Of a stretch of DNA of 64,000 nucleotides, positions 1-8,002 are shown piece by piece. Positions within the stretch are counted from its first letter, which is position 1. Each line of letters begins with the position of its first letter. The notes under the pieces are model-generated. The model had not been told where the DNA came from and did not search any database. It worked only from the letters and a program-made list of their open reading frames with translations. This stretch comes from Caldicellulosiruptor changbaiensis. GTDB lineage: Bacteria; Bacillota; Thermoanaerobacteria; Caldicellulosiruptorales; Caldicellulosiruptoraceae. The DNA is taken from the NCBI RefSeq assembly GCF_003999255.1, contig NZ_CP034791.1, forward strand, positions 2,644,501-2,708,500, in the 5' to 3' direction. A program made the position numbers and the translations under genes.

Positions 1-763
1 AAACTATTGAAAAAAGCATAACCGTAATTATTGCACCTGTTGCATTCGGAACCATTATTCTAATAAAGGTTGAAAATGGGCCACACCCGTCAATTTTTGC
101 TGCTTCTTCTAACTCAACAGGCATATTTCTGAAAAATTGCCTGAATACAAAGATGTACAAGCTTGATCTTATACCCATTCCGAAAAGATTTAAAATGTAA
201 AATGGCCAAGGGGTATCTAAAAGATTTACTGTAAGCGGCTTACCAGTTATAAAACCCAAAAGCTTCCCGATGTAAAGAAAATCAAAGTATCTGAATTTTA
301 CGTACAGCGGAACAATTATCGTCTGTAACGGTACTACAATAGTAAATAATAATATAGTAAAAAGTATTTCTCTTTCTGCAAATCTAAATCTCGCAAACCC
401 ATATCCCACCATCATACATATAAAAGTTTGAATAATAACTGATGGTATGAGCATAAGCAGTGTATTTTTTATTGCTGTTGGATATGATAGAAGTACATTA
501 GCATATTCAAAGTTGGAGAATGTAATATGTTTGGGTATCCAAATAACACTCGGATCAAACAAGTCTTCCTTCGACCTCAGTGCATTACTAATTAGAAACA
601 ATATTGGGTAAAGTAGTATGTAGCTCATACATATTACAAATGCATAGAGAAATACTTTTTTTAGCACAATGAATAAACGTTTCTTAGCTACTGATTTTGT
701 AACCTCATTTACATTTAATCTTTTACCAATATATGACATACTTAAACTTTTTACACTTTTCAT
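1..763 (-). CDS. Carbohydrate ABC transporter permease, MalG/LplC type (3' end outside window)
   Basis: Inner-membrane subunit of a carbohydrate importer. Translating the complement from the ATG at 763 gives MKSVKSLSMSYIGKRLNVNE, then a first membrane segment and the conserved loop EEAAKIDGCGPFSTFIRIMV, which contacts the ATPase in MalG/LplC (CUT1) permeases. The frame stays open to base 1, so about 254 codons are present and the C-terminus is missing. A GTGAGG ribosome site lies 11 nt upstream of the ATG. It follows the other permease (808-1728) by 44 nt, so the two probably form a heterodimer. It is the last visible gene of the operon starting near 10.9 kb. The substrate cannot be read from sequence. 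Confidence 0.85.
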   Translation of the reverse strand, partial: MKSVKSLSMSYIGKRLNVNEVTKSVAKKRLFIVLKKVFLYAFVICMSYILLYPILFLISNALRSKEDLFDPSVIWIPKHITFSNFEYANVLLSYPTAIKNTLLMLIPSVIIQTFICMMVGYGFARFRFAEREILFTILLFTIVVPLQTIIVPLYVKFRYFDFLYIGKLLGFITGKPLTVNLLDTPWPFYILNLFGMGIRSSLYIFVFRQFFRNMPVELEEAAKIDGCGPFSTFIRIMVPNATGAIITVMLFSIV

Positions 764-807
764 AACTCAGTTCGCCTCACTTTAAATTCAATTTTTTTGA
801 AAAACCA

Positions 808-1728
808 TTACGTCAAATATACCACTCGTTTTCCAATTACTCTGTTAACTATCAGTATAATAACCATAACCACTAAGAAATATATGATAGCAATGGTAGT
901 ACTATATTCAAACCGTCCTTTATTTGCTTCATCTACAACCATTCTCATTACTTGATTGCCATAATCGGTGAAATAATCAATGATTGAATATATGATTGCT
1001 ACATACACTGTGGGGGATATCATTGGAAATGTTATTTTCCAAAACTTCTCCCACTCTGTTGCACCTTCAATTATTGCAACTTCATAAAAGCTCTTCGGTA
1101 TGTTATGCAATGCTGCCAATATCAAGAGAATCTGTACCCCTGATCTCCAGGTTAAATCGAATATTTTATTTACGATATCTACGACATACATGCTAAACCA
1201 TCGGGGTATACCTGCATTTATTAACACAGCCCTTAAATTTTCTGCCTTAAAAATTGTTGTAGATGAGGCAACCATGTTAGAAGTACTTCCACCTAAAACA
1301 TTTTCCTTTAGTACCGTTATTACAACCCCAGAAGCAATTATCACAGGAAAGAAAAATATTGTTCTTGCAAAAGTTCTTCCCTTGAATTCATCCTTTAGTA
1401 GGTAAGCAACAAATATGCTAAATACTATTACAATTGGCACTTCATATAACATACTGGTAATTGAAGATGTAAGATTTTTGACATAATTCGGGTCTTTTGT
1501 GAACGCGTATATATAGTTTTCCCAACCAATGAATGAAAACTCCAATCCTTGGTCTCCTAAACTTAACTTCTGAAATGTATAGTAGACCGAATTTACAAAT
1601 GGTATTATGAAAAAGACAATCAATCCAATCACCCATGGAAGAACAAACAATCGACCATACATTGCCTCTTTCTGTTTCAATGTTAGTTTTCTTCTAAAAA
1701 TTTGTTTAAAAGGATTTGTTTTAATCAT
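808..1728 (-). CDS. Sugar ABC transporter permease, MalF/LplB type
   Basis: 306-aa integral membrane permease of a CUT1 carbohydrate importer. It starts with a basic N-terminus, then a first membrane span (GRLFVLPWVIGLIVFFIIPF) and further spans. The EAA loop near residue 220 reads YEVAIIEGATEWEKFWKITF. A GAGGTGA ribosome site precedes the ATG. It lies 15 nt downstream of the DUF5696-type gene and pairs with the partial permease below it. The operon also has a second complete permease pair (6154-7950), so this is either a second transporter with its binding protein outside the window or an unusual four-permease system. No ATPase is visible; CUT1 systems often share one encoded elsewhere. Confidence 0.9.
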   Translation of the reverse strand: MIKTNPFKQIFRRKLTLKQKEAMYGRLFVLPWVIGLIVFFIIPFVNSVYYTFQKLSLGDQGLEFSFIGWENYIYAFTKDPNYVKNLTSSITSMLYEVPIVIVFSIFVAYLLKDEFKGRTFARTIFFFPVIIASGVVITVLKENVLGGSTSNMVASSTTIFKAENLRAVLINAGIPRWFSMYVVDIVNKIFDLTWRSGVQILLILAALHNIPKSFYEVAIIEGATEWEKFWKITFPMISPTVYVAIIYSIIDYFTDYGNQVMRMVVDEANKGRFEYSTTIAIIYFLVVMVIILIVNRVIGKRVVYLT

Positions 1729-1743
1729 TAATCAATTCACCTC

Positions 1744-3942
1744 TTATTCTATCACTTTGAAGTTTCTTGCTTTAACCACTGTATTATATACCCTTTGGTC
1801 TGTTGATGTATAGTTAATTATTATCTCCGTCCCACCTTCAAATTTTACAAGTACTAATCCCTCTTTTAATAATCTGTGTTCTAAAAATTTCTTGTTCTTG
1901 ATTTTACTTAAAACTGGATAAAGTTCTTTGTAGACCTTTTTCAAATCATCAAGCCATAACTTGTAATTTGATGAATACAAATAATCGCATATGGTTTCTT
2001 TTAATTCATCTTCATTTCGAGCAGTCCAAGTAAACTTTATATATGAACCACTTTCCAATACTTTCAGCTTCCAAAGCCATTCGTTTGAATAGTCATTGAC
2101 TGATGGTGTTGAATATGGAATATAACCACGCAGTACCATCTGATAAAATGGTATTTCATAATCTTCTATTGCAAATTTGCTACTGTAAATGGGAATATCA
2201 ACAATTTCACTTGCGTTTGTAATAAGATAACCATTTGGTTCTGTAAGCAACAAATTATAATGTCTATTTTTTATATACCCAACAATTTGTTCAAATATCT
2301 TTTCTGTCTGTAACCTGTTTATTTGTCTTGTTCCAAAGTCTGAATATAGCATCTTTGAAATTGATGAAATAGAGATATTTTTTGTAAAATTAAGTTTATT
2401 AGGAATAGCACTTTTGACAAATCTACCAACATAATTAGGAGATAACATAAACAATACTGGATAATCGTCGTCTGGATAGCACGTTGCAGGTGAATATCTT
2501 ATAAGCTTTGTAGGAACTTTTTTCATTGACTTTGTTGCAACCACATTTATCGGGTAAAATAATGAACCTTTTCTGAAGGTTACAAAATCTACATCAAAGT
2601 ATACCTTCGTTCTATTTTGTGAAAAGTAGTTCAGCATTTTTTGAAGATCATTTCTACCACCCAAAACACCTTCAGGATCTAAATTTACTGGCAAATTGTA
2701 GAAAACACCGTTATTGTACCACCCTGTGTATTTTACAACTACATCTTTAATCCCCAGATTCTTGACCTTCTTGACAATTTCTTGAGCATCCTTAAAAGTT
2801 GTCAATGGAATTGTTATATTTCTTGGCACCCCTACAATATATTTAATTTTCTTGACCCCGCCATAGAGTTCAATATAAATTGGTAATTGATCCTGATTAT
2901 TTTTCTTGAGCCCTTTTTCTTTTATCAAATACTCCCTATATTTTTCTGCCATTGCAACATAATCAGACTTGTCTTTATCGAGTAAATAATATCTTATCGA
3001 ATATTTTGTCTGCGAGGGTATGTTATTTTCAAATATATTAAATGTCTCTTCATTCCATTGCTTTTCTTTAAAGGTTATACTATCTTGCTCTCTTACAATA
3101 AATTCACTAAAAACTTGATTGTATGAGGTTCTTGAACCACTTGTATACGCATTTATGATTGATTTTGAATCACCTTCAGTTATCACTGCTAAATATCCCA
3201 CATTCCCCTTTTTCAAGCCAAAGACTGGAAGTCTTGCATACTGTGTCACATAAACATTATGTTCTCGAACCAAGGCATAATCAGGACCATAAACACGCTG
3301 TGAATATTCTTCGTTGCCCTTCTTGTTATTAAAGTTTATAACAGCACCACACCCGTCTGGAACAACTATATATCCACTTTCTTTAATGCTTCCTGCACCG
3401 AAAAAAGGTAGAAGCTGGATTGAAACTAATCTATATTTGTCTTTTTTCAGTTCTTTTATTTGGTTTACCAAAATGTCAACATTGATATAGTCACTATTTA
3501 TGGTAACTGAAATGGGTATTATAAACCCTTCTTTTCTGAAAGTATATGTCGCAACAAATCCGTCTTTTATCTTTTTAATTTTTAATCCCTTTTTCATGGC
3601 AGACCCAGCATAACTGTTTACTGTTTGCACAGTGTAAGATTCCATGAATGCATACTTTAAAACCATCTGCGAAGCAAGTTGGGTTCGCATACTACCTGCC
3701 GCAATAGGATCATCACGCCAGTTTTCTGGATTGCTTAGCCAAACTGTGTTTGTCTTTTTGTCAAGTACTTTAATATATCCATATTTTTCATTTACATACA
3801 ATTCAAATCTGTTGTTAGATGCCATTTTTTTGTAAGTTATATTATTTGCCAAAGCAAATTGAGAAAATTGCACGTACCCCAGAAGAACTAAAACACTAAT
3901 TGATATATTTAAGATAATTTTAAGTCTTCTATGCAAAATCAA
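1744..3942 (-). CDS. Exported DUF5696-type protein of a carbohydrate-transport operon
   Basis: About 732 aa. I place the start at a TTG (3942) because AAGGAGG lies 8 nt upstream of it, whereas the longer frame starting at 3963 contains that ribosome site inside its own coding sequence. An N-terminal hydrophobic segment (residues ~8-28, ending near QFALANN) is a signal peptide or anchor. The rest is hydrophilic, with mixed beta/alpha character and a glycosidase-like feel around residues 340-560 (IKDVVVKYTGWYNNG, KVYFDVDFVTF), where TIM-barrel strands are plausible. The family assignment (DUF5696, known from sugar ABC operons of Paenibacillus-like bacteria) is from memory of such neighbourhoods. 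Function is unknown; a cell-surface carbohydrate-processing role is inference from context. Confidence 0.6.
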   Translation of the reverse strand: MILHRRLKIILNISISVLVLLGYVQFSQFALANNITYKKMASNNRFELYVNEKYGYIKVLDKKTNTVWLSNPENWRDDPIAAGSMRTQLASQMVLKYAFMESYTVQTVNSYAGSAMKKGLKIKKIKDGFVATYTFRKEGFIIPISVTINSDYINVDILVNQIKELKKDKYRLVSIQLLPFFGAGSIKESGYIVVPDGCGAVINFNNKKGNEEYSQRVYGPDYALVREHNVYVTQYARLPVFGLKKGNVGYLAVITEGDSKSIINAYTSGSRTSYNQVFSEFIVREQDSITFKEKQWNEETFNIFENNIPSQTKYSIRYYLLDKDKSDYVAMAEKYREYLIKEKGLKKNNQDQLPIYIELYGGVKKIKYIVGVPRNITIPLTTFKDAQEIVKKVKNLGIKDVVVKYTGWYNNGVFYNLPVNLDPEGVLGGRNDLQKMLNYFSQNRTKVYFDVDFVTFRKGSLFYPINVVATKSMKKVPTKLIRYSPATCYPDDDYPVLFMLSPNYVGRFVKSAIPNKLNFTKNISISSISKMLYSDFGTRQINRLQTEKIFEQIVGYIKNRHYNLLLTEPNGYLITNASEIVDIPIYSSKFAIEDYEIPFYQMVLRGYIPYSTPSVNDYSNEWLWKLKVLESGSYIKFTWTARNEDELKETICDYLYSSNYKLWLDDLKKVYKELYPVLSKIKNKKFLEHRLLKEGLVLVKFEGGTEIIINYTSTDQRVYNTVVKARNFKVIE

Positions 3943-3971
3943 TTTAAATGCCTCCTTTTTCAATACCTCGG

Positions 3972-6098
3972 CTATATCCTCAATAAAATCTCGCTGTAAA
4001 TATTCGAAATAAAATCTATTAACTGTCCAAAAAGCGTAAGCATCAAAACAAGTATGAAAAGTATAATTCCAACTCCAATTACGCTCAAAACCATTGTTCC
4101 AACAGTTTTTCCTGCCGAAAATTGATGCGCTGCTTTCATCGCATTAAACAAACACACAATTAACCACAAAACACCTATCATCCTTACAAAATTTATAAAC
4201 ATTGCTTCTTCTGCTATCAAGAATTGACTCATTATAACTGCCAATAATGTACAAATAATATATGGCACCAGTGAATATGCTGAGAATATCCACACTTCTC
4301 CAAATTTACCCTCACCTTCCATAAGTGTTGTCACCATCCAGTTAGAAAGAACCCAGAAGAAGAATATCCCAACAGTACTTGAGAAAAGGGATATTATATT
4401 GATTTTGTCTTGCCTGTACGGATTAAATATGAAACCTGTATACTGTCTGTTTATGACCATTGTAATAAAAAACAGAAATACTATTAAAATTGCTAATCCA
4501 ACAGAACCTTTTCTCTCTTCTTTCAATTCTTCGAAACCTCTAAATGGGTGTAACATTGTATGAATTGGATATTTGTATTTGTTTATTTTCTTTGTATATA
4601 TTTCTTGAGCCGAAACAGGCTTTTTGAATCGCTTTATTATAATGTACAAAGCTATTATCATTACTATCAAAATTGTTGCAAGTACTCCAAAGTTTCTTTT
4701 CAAAAACTCATTTCTGAGGTTCTCTTTTGCTTCTGAATAATCTTCTTTGTCATTTGCTAATCTAAAGTAATACATTGCATCTGAATATCTATCCATTCTC
4801 AAAAGTGCTTTGCCCAAACCAACCTGCGCAAGAGCAAAGTTGAAATCCATCTTGTGAACCTGTCTCCACAAATCTCTTGCCTCATCATACTTACCTTCGT
4901 TGTACAAAATAGTAGCTTTATGTACTAAGCTGCCAAGTTTGGTTTCTTCAAAAACAGTAATTGCTCCTTTCAACTTATCAAGTACAAGCAGAGCATTTCC
5001 TATACTATCAACTGCTACCGGGTCTCTAAATGTTCCTATCTGGTCACCCTTGCCGCCACATATAAATAGCAAATTAGCATTTTGGTCATACTGGAATACT
5101 CTTCCTCTCTCGTAGTCAAGAGCATTTATAAAGCCGTCGTTTGTTACATCGATATCTATAAAATATGTATCTTCAAGCTCCTTTCCTGAATATTTTGGAA
5201 TATCACCATAATCCCTTGTTTGACCTTTTTTCTTATACCAAAGAATATTTTCACCTAAGTAGTTTAGTTTTCTAATCTCACCTTCACTAATATCTGTAAG
5301 ATTTGATGTCGTATATATAAACCCGTCTTTCCCTATGTCAATACTCGTACATTCTGTTGGCAAGTATCGTACCATTGATGATTTTTGTTCTTTTGTAAGA
5401 ATACTTTTCCAAATCCTATCTACAAGGAGTTGCCAAGTTACAACAACTTTGTTGCTACCATAAAATCCTAAAAAGTTTCCATTTTGATCAAACATATAAG
5501 CACCCTCGAAGCTACCCAAGGAAAGCACATAAATAACCCCTGCATTGTCAACAACAACTTTGAACGGGACAAAATCTTTTTTTGCTGCTTTTAAATCTGT
5601 TATAGGTTTTTCTATAGTTTTTACTAATTTACCATCTTGATTTACTACTAAAACCACCTTTGCACCCTTGTCGCAAATGTAGATAAAACCGTCTTTATCA
5701 ACAAATATGCCTTCTGGCTCTACAAGCTGAATATCACCATTATTAGCAAGGAACTTATCAATTACTTTTATCAATTTGAAATTCTGGTCACAAATCACAA
5801 TTCTTTTATTCCCACTGTCCATTATATAAACATTTTTTTTACTATCTACATACATATCTGATGGATTTTTAAATGCTCCAACACCCAAATCTTCGCCTCT
5901 AACCCATTTACTAGGAAAATAACCTGCTGCACTTGGAATCTCGTGCAGATATACATCATAATTGTATTGATAATAAGGTACTTCTCGCATGTCTTCTATT
6001 ATATACGCATATACACTCATATTACCGAACCACTGAAATATTAAACCTACTAAAAATACAGTAATTAGTTTCGCATATACTCTCCTCTTTAGTTTCAC
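3972..6098 (-). CDS. Exported NHL-repeat / TPR protein with C-terminal Yip1-type membrane domain
   Basis: About 708 aa. I prefer the GTG at 6098, preceded by AAGGTGA; an upstream ATG at 6119 lacks a ribosome site. Order of parts: signal-like segment (~10-28); NHL beta-propeller repeats (~75-390) with the recurring pattern PSDMYVDSKKNVYIMDSGNK, PEGIFVDKDGFIYICDKG and DPVAVDSIGNALLVLD; a short TPR-like helical stretch (~395-460, YNEGKYDEARDLWRQVHKMD); one membrane span (~475); then a five-span Yip1-like domain (~535-708). The propeller should be outside the cell. It sits between the first permease pair and the DUF5696-type gene. Its role is unknown; a sensor or assembly factor for the transporter is possible. 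Confidence 0.7.
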   Translation of the reverse strand: MKLKRRVYAKLITVFLVGLIFQWFGNMSVYAYIIEDMREVPYYQYNYDVYLHEIPSAAGYFPSKWVRGEDLGVGAFKNPSDMYVDSKKNVYIMDSGNKRIVICDQNFKLIKVIDKFLANNGDIQLVEPEGIFVDKDGFIYICDKGAKVVLVVNQDGKLVKTIEKPITDLKAAKKDFVPFKVVVDNAGVIYVLSLGSFEGAYMFDQNGNFLGFYGSNKVVVTWQLLVDRIWKSILTKEQKSSMVRYLPTECTSIDIGKDGFIYTTSNLTDISEGEIRKLNYLGENILWYKKKGQTRDYGDIPKYSGKELEDTYFIDIDVTNDGFINALDYERGRVFQYDQNANLLFICGGKGDQIGTFRDPVAVDSIGNALLVLDKLKGAITVFEETKLGSLVHKATILYNEGKYDEARDLWRQVHKMDFNFALAQVGLGKALLRMDRYSDAMYYFRLANDKEDYSEAKENLRNEFLKRNFGVLATILIVMIIALYIIIKRFKKPVSAQEIYTKKINKYKYPIHTMLHPFRGFEELKEERKGSVGLAILIVFLFFITMVINRQYTGFIFNPYRQDKINIISLFSSTVGIFFFWVLSNWMVTTLMEGEGKFGEVWIFSAYSLVPYIICTLLAVIMSQFLIAEEAMFINFVRMIGVLWLIVCLFNAMKAAHQFSAGKTVGTMVLSVIGVGIILFILVLMLTLFGQLIDFISNIYSEILLRI

Positions 6099-6153
6099 TG
6101 TCCTCACCTTTACTTTCATAATTTAACATAGATTATTTAATAAGAAACACCTT

Positions 6154-7017
6154 TTACTTTATACCTGCATTCACCATTGTTTCCATAACACTGCTCTGGG
6201 AAATTATGAAAAGTATTATTGGTGGAATCATTAGAACCAATGCAACTGCTGCTCCAACTCCAGCACGTGCAATACCCGCTGCTGCTATCTGAGACATAAG
6301 TGTAGGTAATGGTTTGAGGCTCTCACTGAATATGAACGAACCGCCTGTTTGATTCCATAACTGCTGAAAAGACAAAATCATTAGAGTAAGCCATGCTGGT
6401 TTGACATTGGGCATAACTATTCGCCACCACGTTTTTAATTCACTTGCACCATCAATCTTAGCAGCTTCTAAAAGTGCATCTGGAATCTGCGTCATAAACT
6501 GCCTCATTAGAAAAAGCCCCAGCGTCATCTGCCAAGCAGGAAAAATCAAAGCACCATAAGTATCGATAAGTCTTAGATTCGACATTATAATGTAAAGAGG
6601 GATGTACGTAACCTGTGGCGTAAAAAGCAGCGCAAGTACGATTATCTCGTTTATAATTCTCTTCGCAGCAAACTGATGTTTAGCAAGCGGATAAGCAGCA
6701 AGTGAAGCTATTAAAATGTGTCCCACTGTCCCCACTACACAGATAAATAAACTGTTAAAAACATACCTTGAAAAAGGCACCCACATATTTGTCGCAAGTT
6801 GAAATAGCAAAACAAAGTTATCAAGCGTAGGACGTCTTACATAAAGTCGTGGTGGAAAGATGAAGATCTCATCAAATGGCTTGAATGCATTGACTATTGT
6901 ATAAATCAGCGGCAATGCCATAAAAACACCTAAAATTGCCAGGATAGCAAATATGACAAGATTACCAGCTAAACTTCTGTTTTGTTTTCTCCATGCCAAT
7001 GTTGCTTTTTTACTCAA
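6154..7017 (-). CDS. Carbohydrate ABC transporter permease, MalG type
   Basis: 287-aa permease with six predicted spans. The EAA loop near residue 185 reads LLEAAKIDGASELKTWWRIV, characteristic of CUT1 MalG-like subunits. The start is TTG (7017), supported by GGGTGA six bases upstream. The MalF-like partner (7057-7950) lies 39 nt upstream in the same operon, and together they should form the translocation pore used by the binding protein encoded at 8003-10858. The C-terminus ends with a hydrophobic span and MVNAGIK, as is usual for this family. Confidence 0.92.
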   Translation of the reverse strand: MSKKATLAWRKQNRSLAGNLVIFAILAILGVFMALPLIYTIVNAFKPFDEIFIFPPRLYVRRPTLDNFVLLFQLATNMWVPFSRYVFNSLFICVVGTVGHILIASLAAYPLAKHQFAAKRIINEIIVLALLFTPQVTYIPLYIIMSNLRLIDTYGALIFPAWQMTLGLFLMRQFMTQIPDALLEAAKIDGASELKTWWRIVMPNVKPAWLTLMILSFQQLWNQTGGSFIFSESLKPLPTLMSQIAAAGIARAGVGAAVALVLMIPPIILFIISQSSVMETMVNAGIK

Positions 7018-7056
7018 TTGATTTCACCCACTTTTTTTAAATATTTATATGATTGT

Positions 7057-7950
7057 TTAATCAAAAGAGTACCTTCTCAAAATCGATGCAATAACCTTGT
7101 TAGTCAAAAGCATTGCTATAAAGAGGATTACAGCAATTGCTGATGCATAACCCATTTCAAACCTCACAGTACCGTAGTCAATCAGATAAGTCACCACAGT
7201 ATCAGCACTGTATTCTCTTGTTGGAAGCCCTCCAAGAGCCATTACAACTGTGCTCACACCAAACGACGCACCTATCTGCATAACTGCACCAAACATAAGC
7301 TGCGGAGCCATCTGTGGTATTGTGATGTACCAGAGCTCCTGAAATCTATTTCTTATACCATCAATTGCTCCTGCCTCAAACAGCTCTCTGTCAAGGTTCT
7401 GAAACCCTGCAACAAAGGCTAAAAATCCCGCACCCATGCTAAGCCAAAGTTGAACTATTATGATAACCCACAGTATGTAGTTTGGATCCTGTAGCCAGTT
7501 AATGGGTTCATTTATGATACCAAGTTTCATTGCCCATCCATTTATCAACCCATATACATCACCACTGAAGATGAATGACCAGATGAAAAACACATTTCCA
7601 GCAAGCGATGGGGAGTAAAATACAAGGGTTAAAAAAGCTCTCAGTTTGGGATTAAATTCGCTTATAAACCATGCAAGGAAAAAAGACATAAAATAGCTAA
7701 GCGGTCCTGTTAAGAATGCAAATATTAGTGTATTTCTTAATACTTTTAGAAATATCTTGTCATTCAGAAACAATCTTATGTAATTTGCCCAGCCAACCCA
7801 TTTAGGTGGCTGAAGCATATTGTAGTTTGTAAAACTTAAAAATATTGAGCTGATAACCGGTATTAACGTAAATATTGTAAACAACAACATATAGGGTGCA
7901 ATCATTAGATAACTGGCTTTGTTCTTTTTTAAATCTTCAATTAACCCCAT
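7057..7950 (-). CDS. Sugar ABC transporter permease, MalF type
   Basis: 297-aa permease. The first span near residue 15 is followed by FTNYNMLQPPKWVGWANYIR, a typical MalF/UgpA-like periplasmic-side segment. The EAA loop near residue 190 reads LFEAGAIDGIRNRFQELWYI. The ATG at 7950 has a GGGAG ribosome site. It sits 52 nt after the binding-protein gene and 39 nt before the MalG-type gene. The order binding protein, MalF-type, MalG-type is standard for CUT1 importers. Confidence 0.92.
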   Translation of the reverse strand: MGLIEDLKKNKASYLMIAPYMLLFTIFTLIPVISSIFLSFTNYNMLQPPKWVGWANYIRLFLNDKIFLKVLRNTLIFAFLTGPLSYFMSFFLAWFISEFNPKLRAFLTLVFYSPSLAGNVFFIWSFIFSGDVYGLINGWAMKLGIINEPINWLQDPNYILWVIIIVQLWLSMGAGFLAFVAGFQNLDRELFEAGAIDGIRNRFQELWYITIPQMAPQLMFGAVMQIGASFGVSTVVMALGGLPTREYSADTVVTYLIDYGTVRFEMGYASAIAVILFIAMLLTNKVIASILRRYSFD

Positions 7951-8002
7951 TTCAAAATCTCCCTTCCTCGATTTATAAAACAGGCTTCAAAGAAACCATC
8001 TT

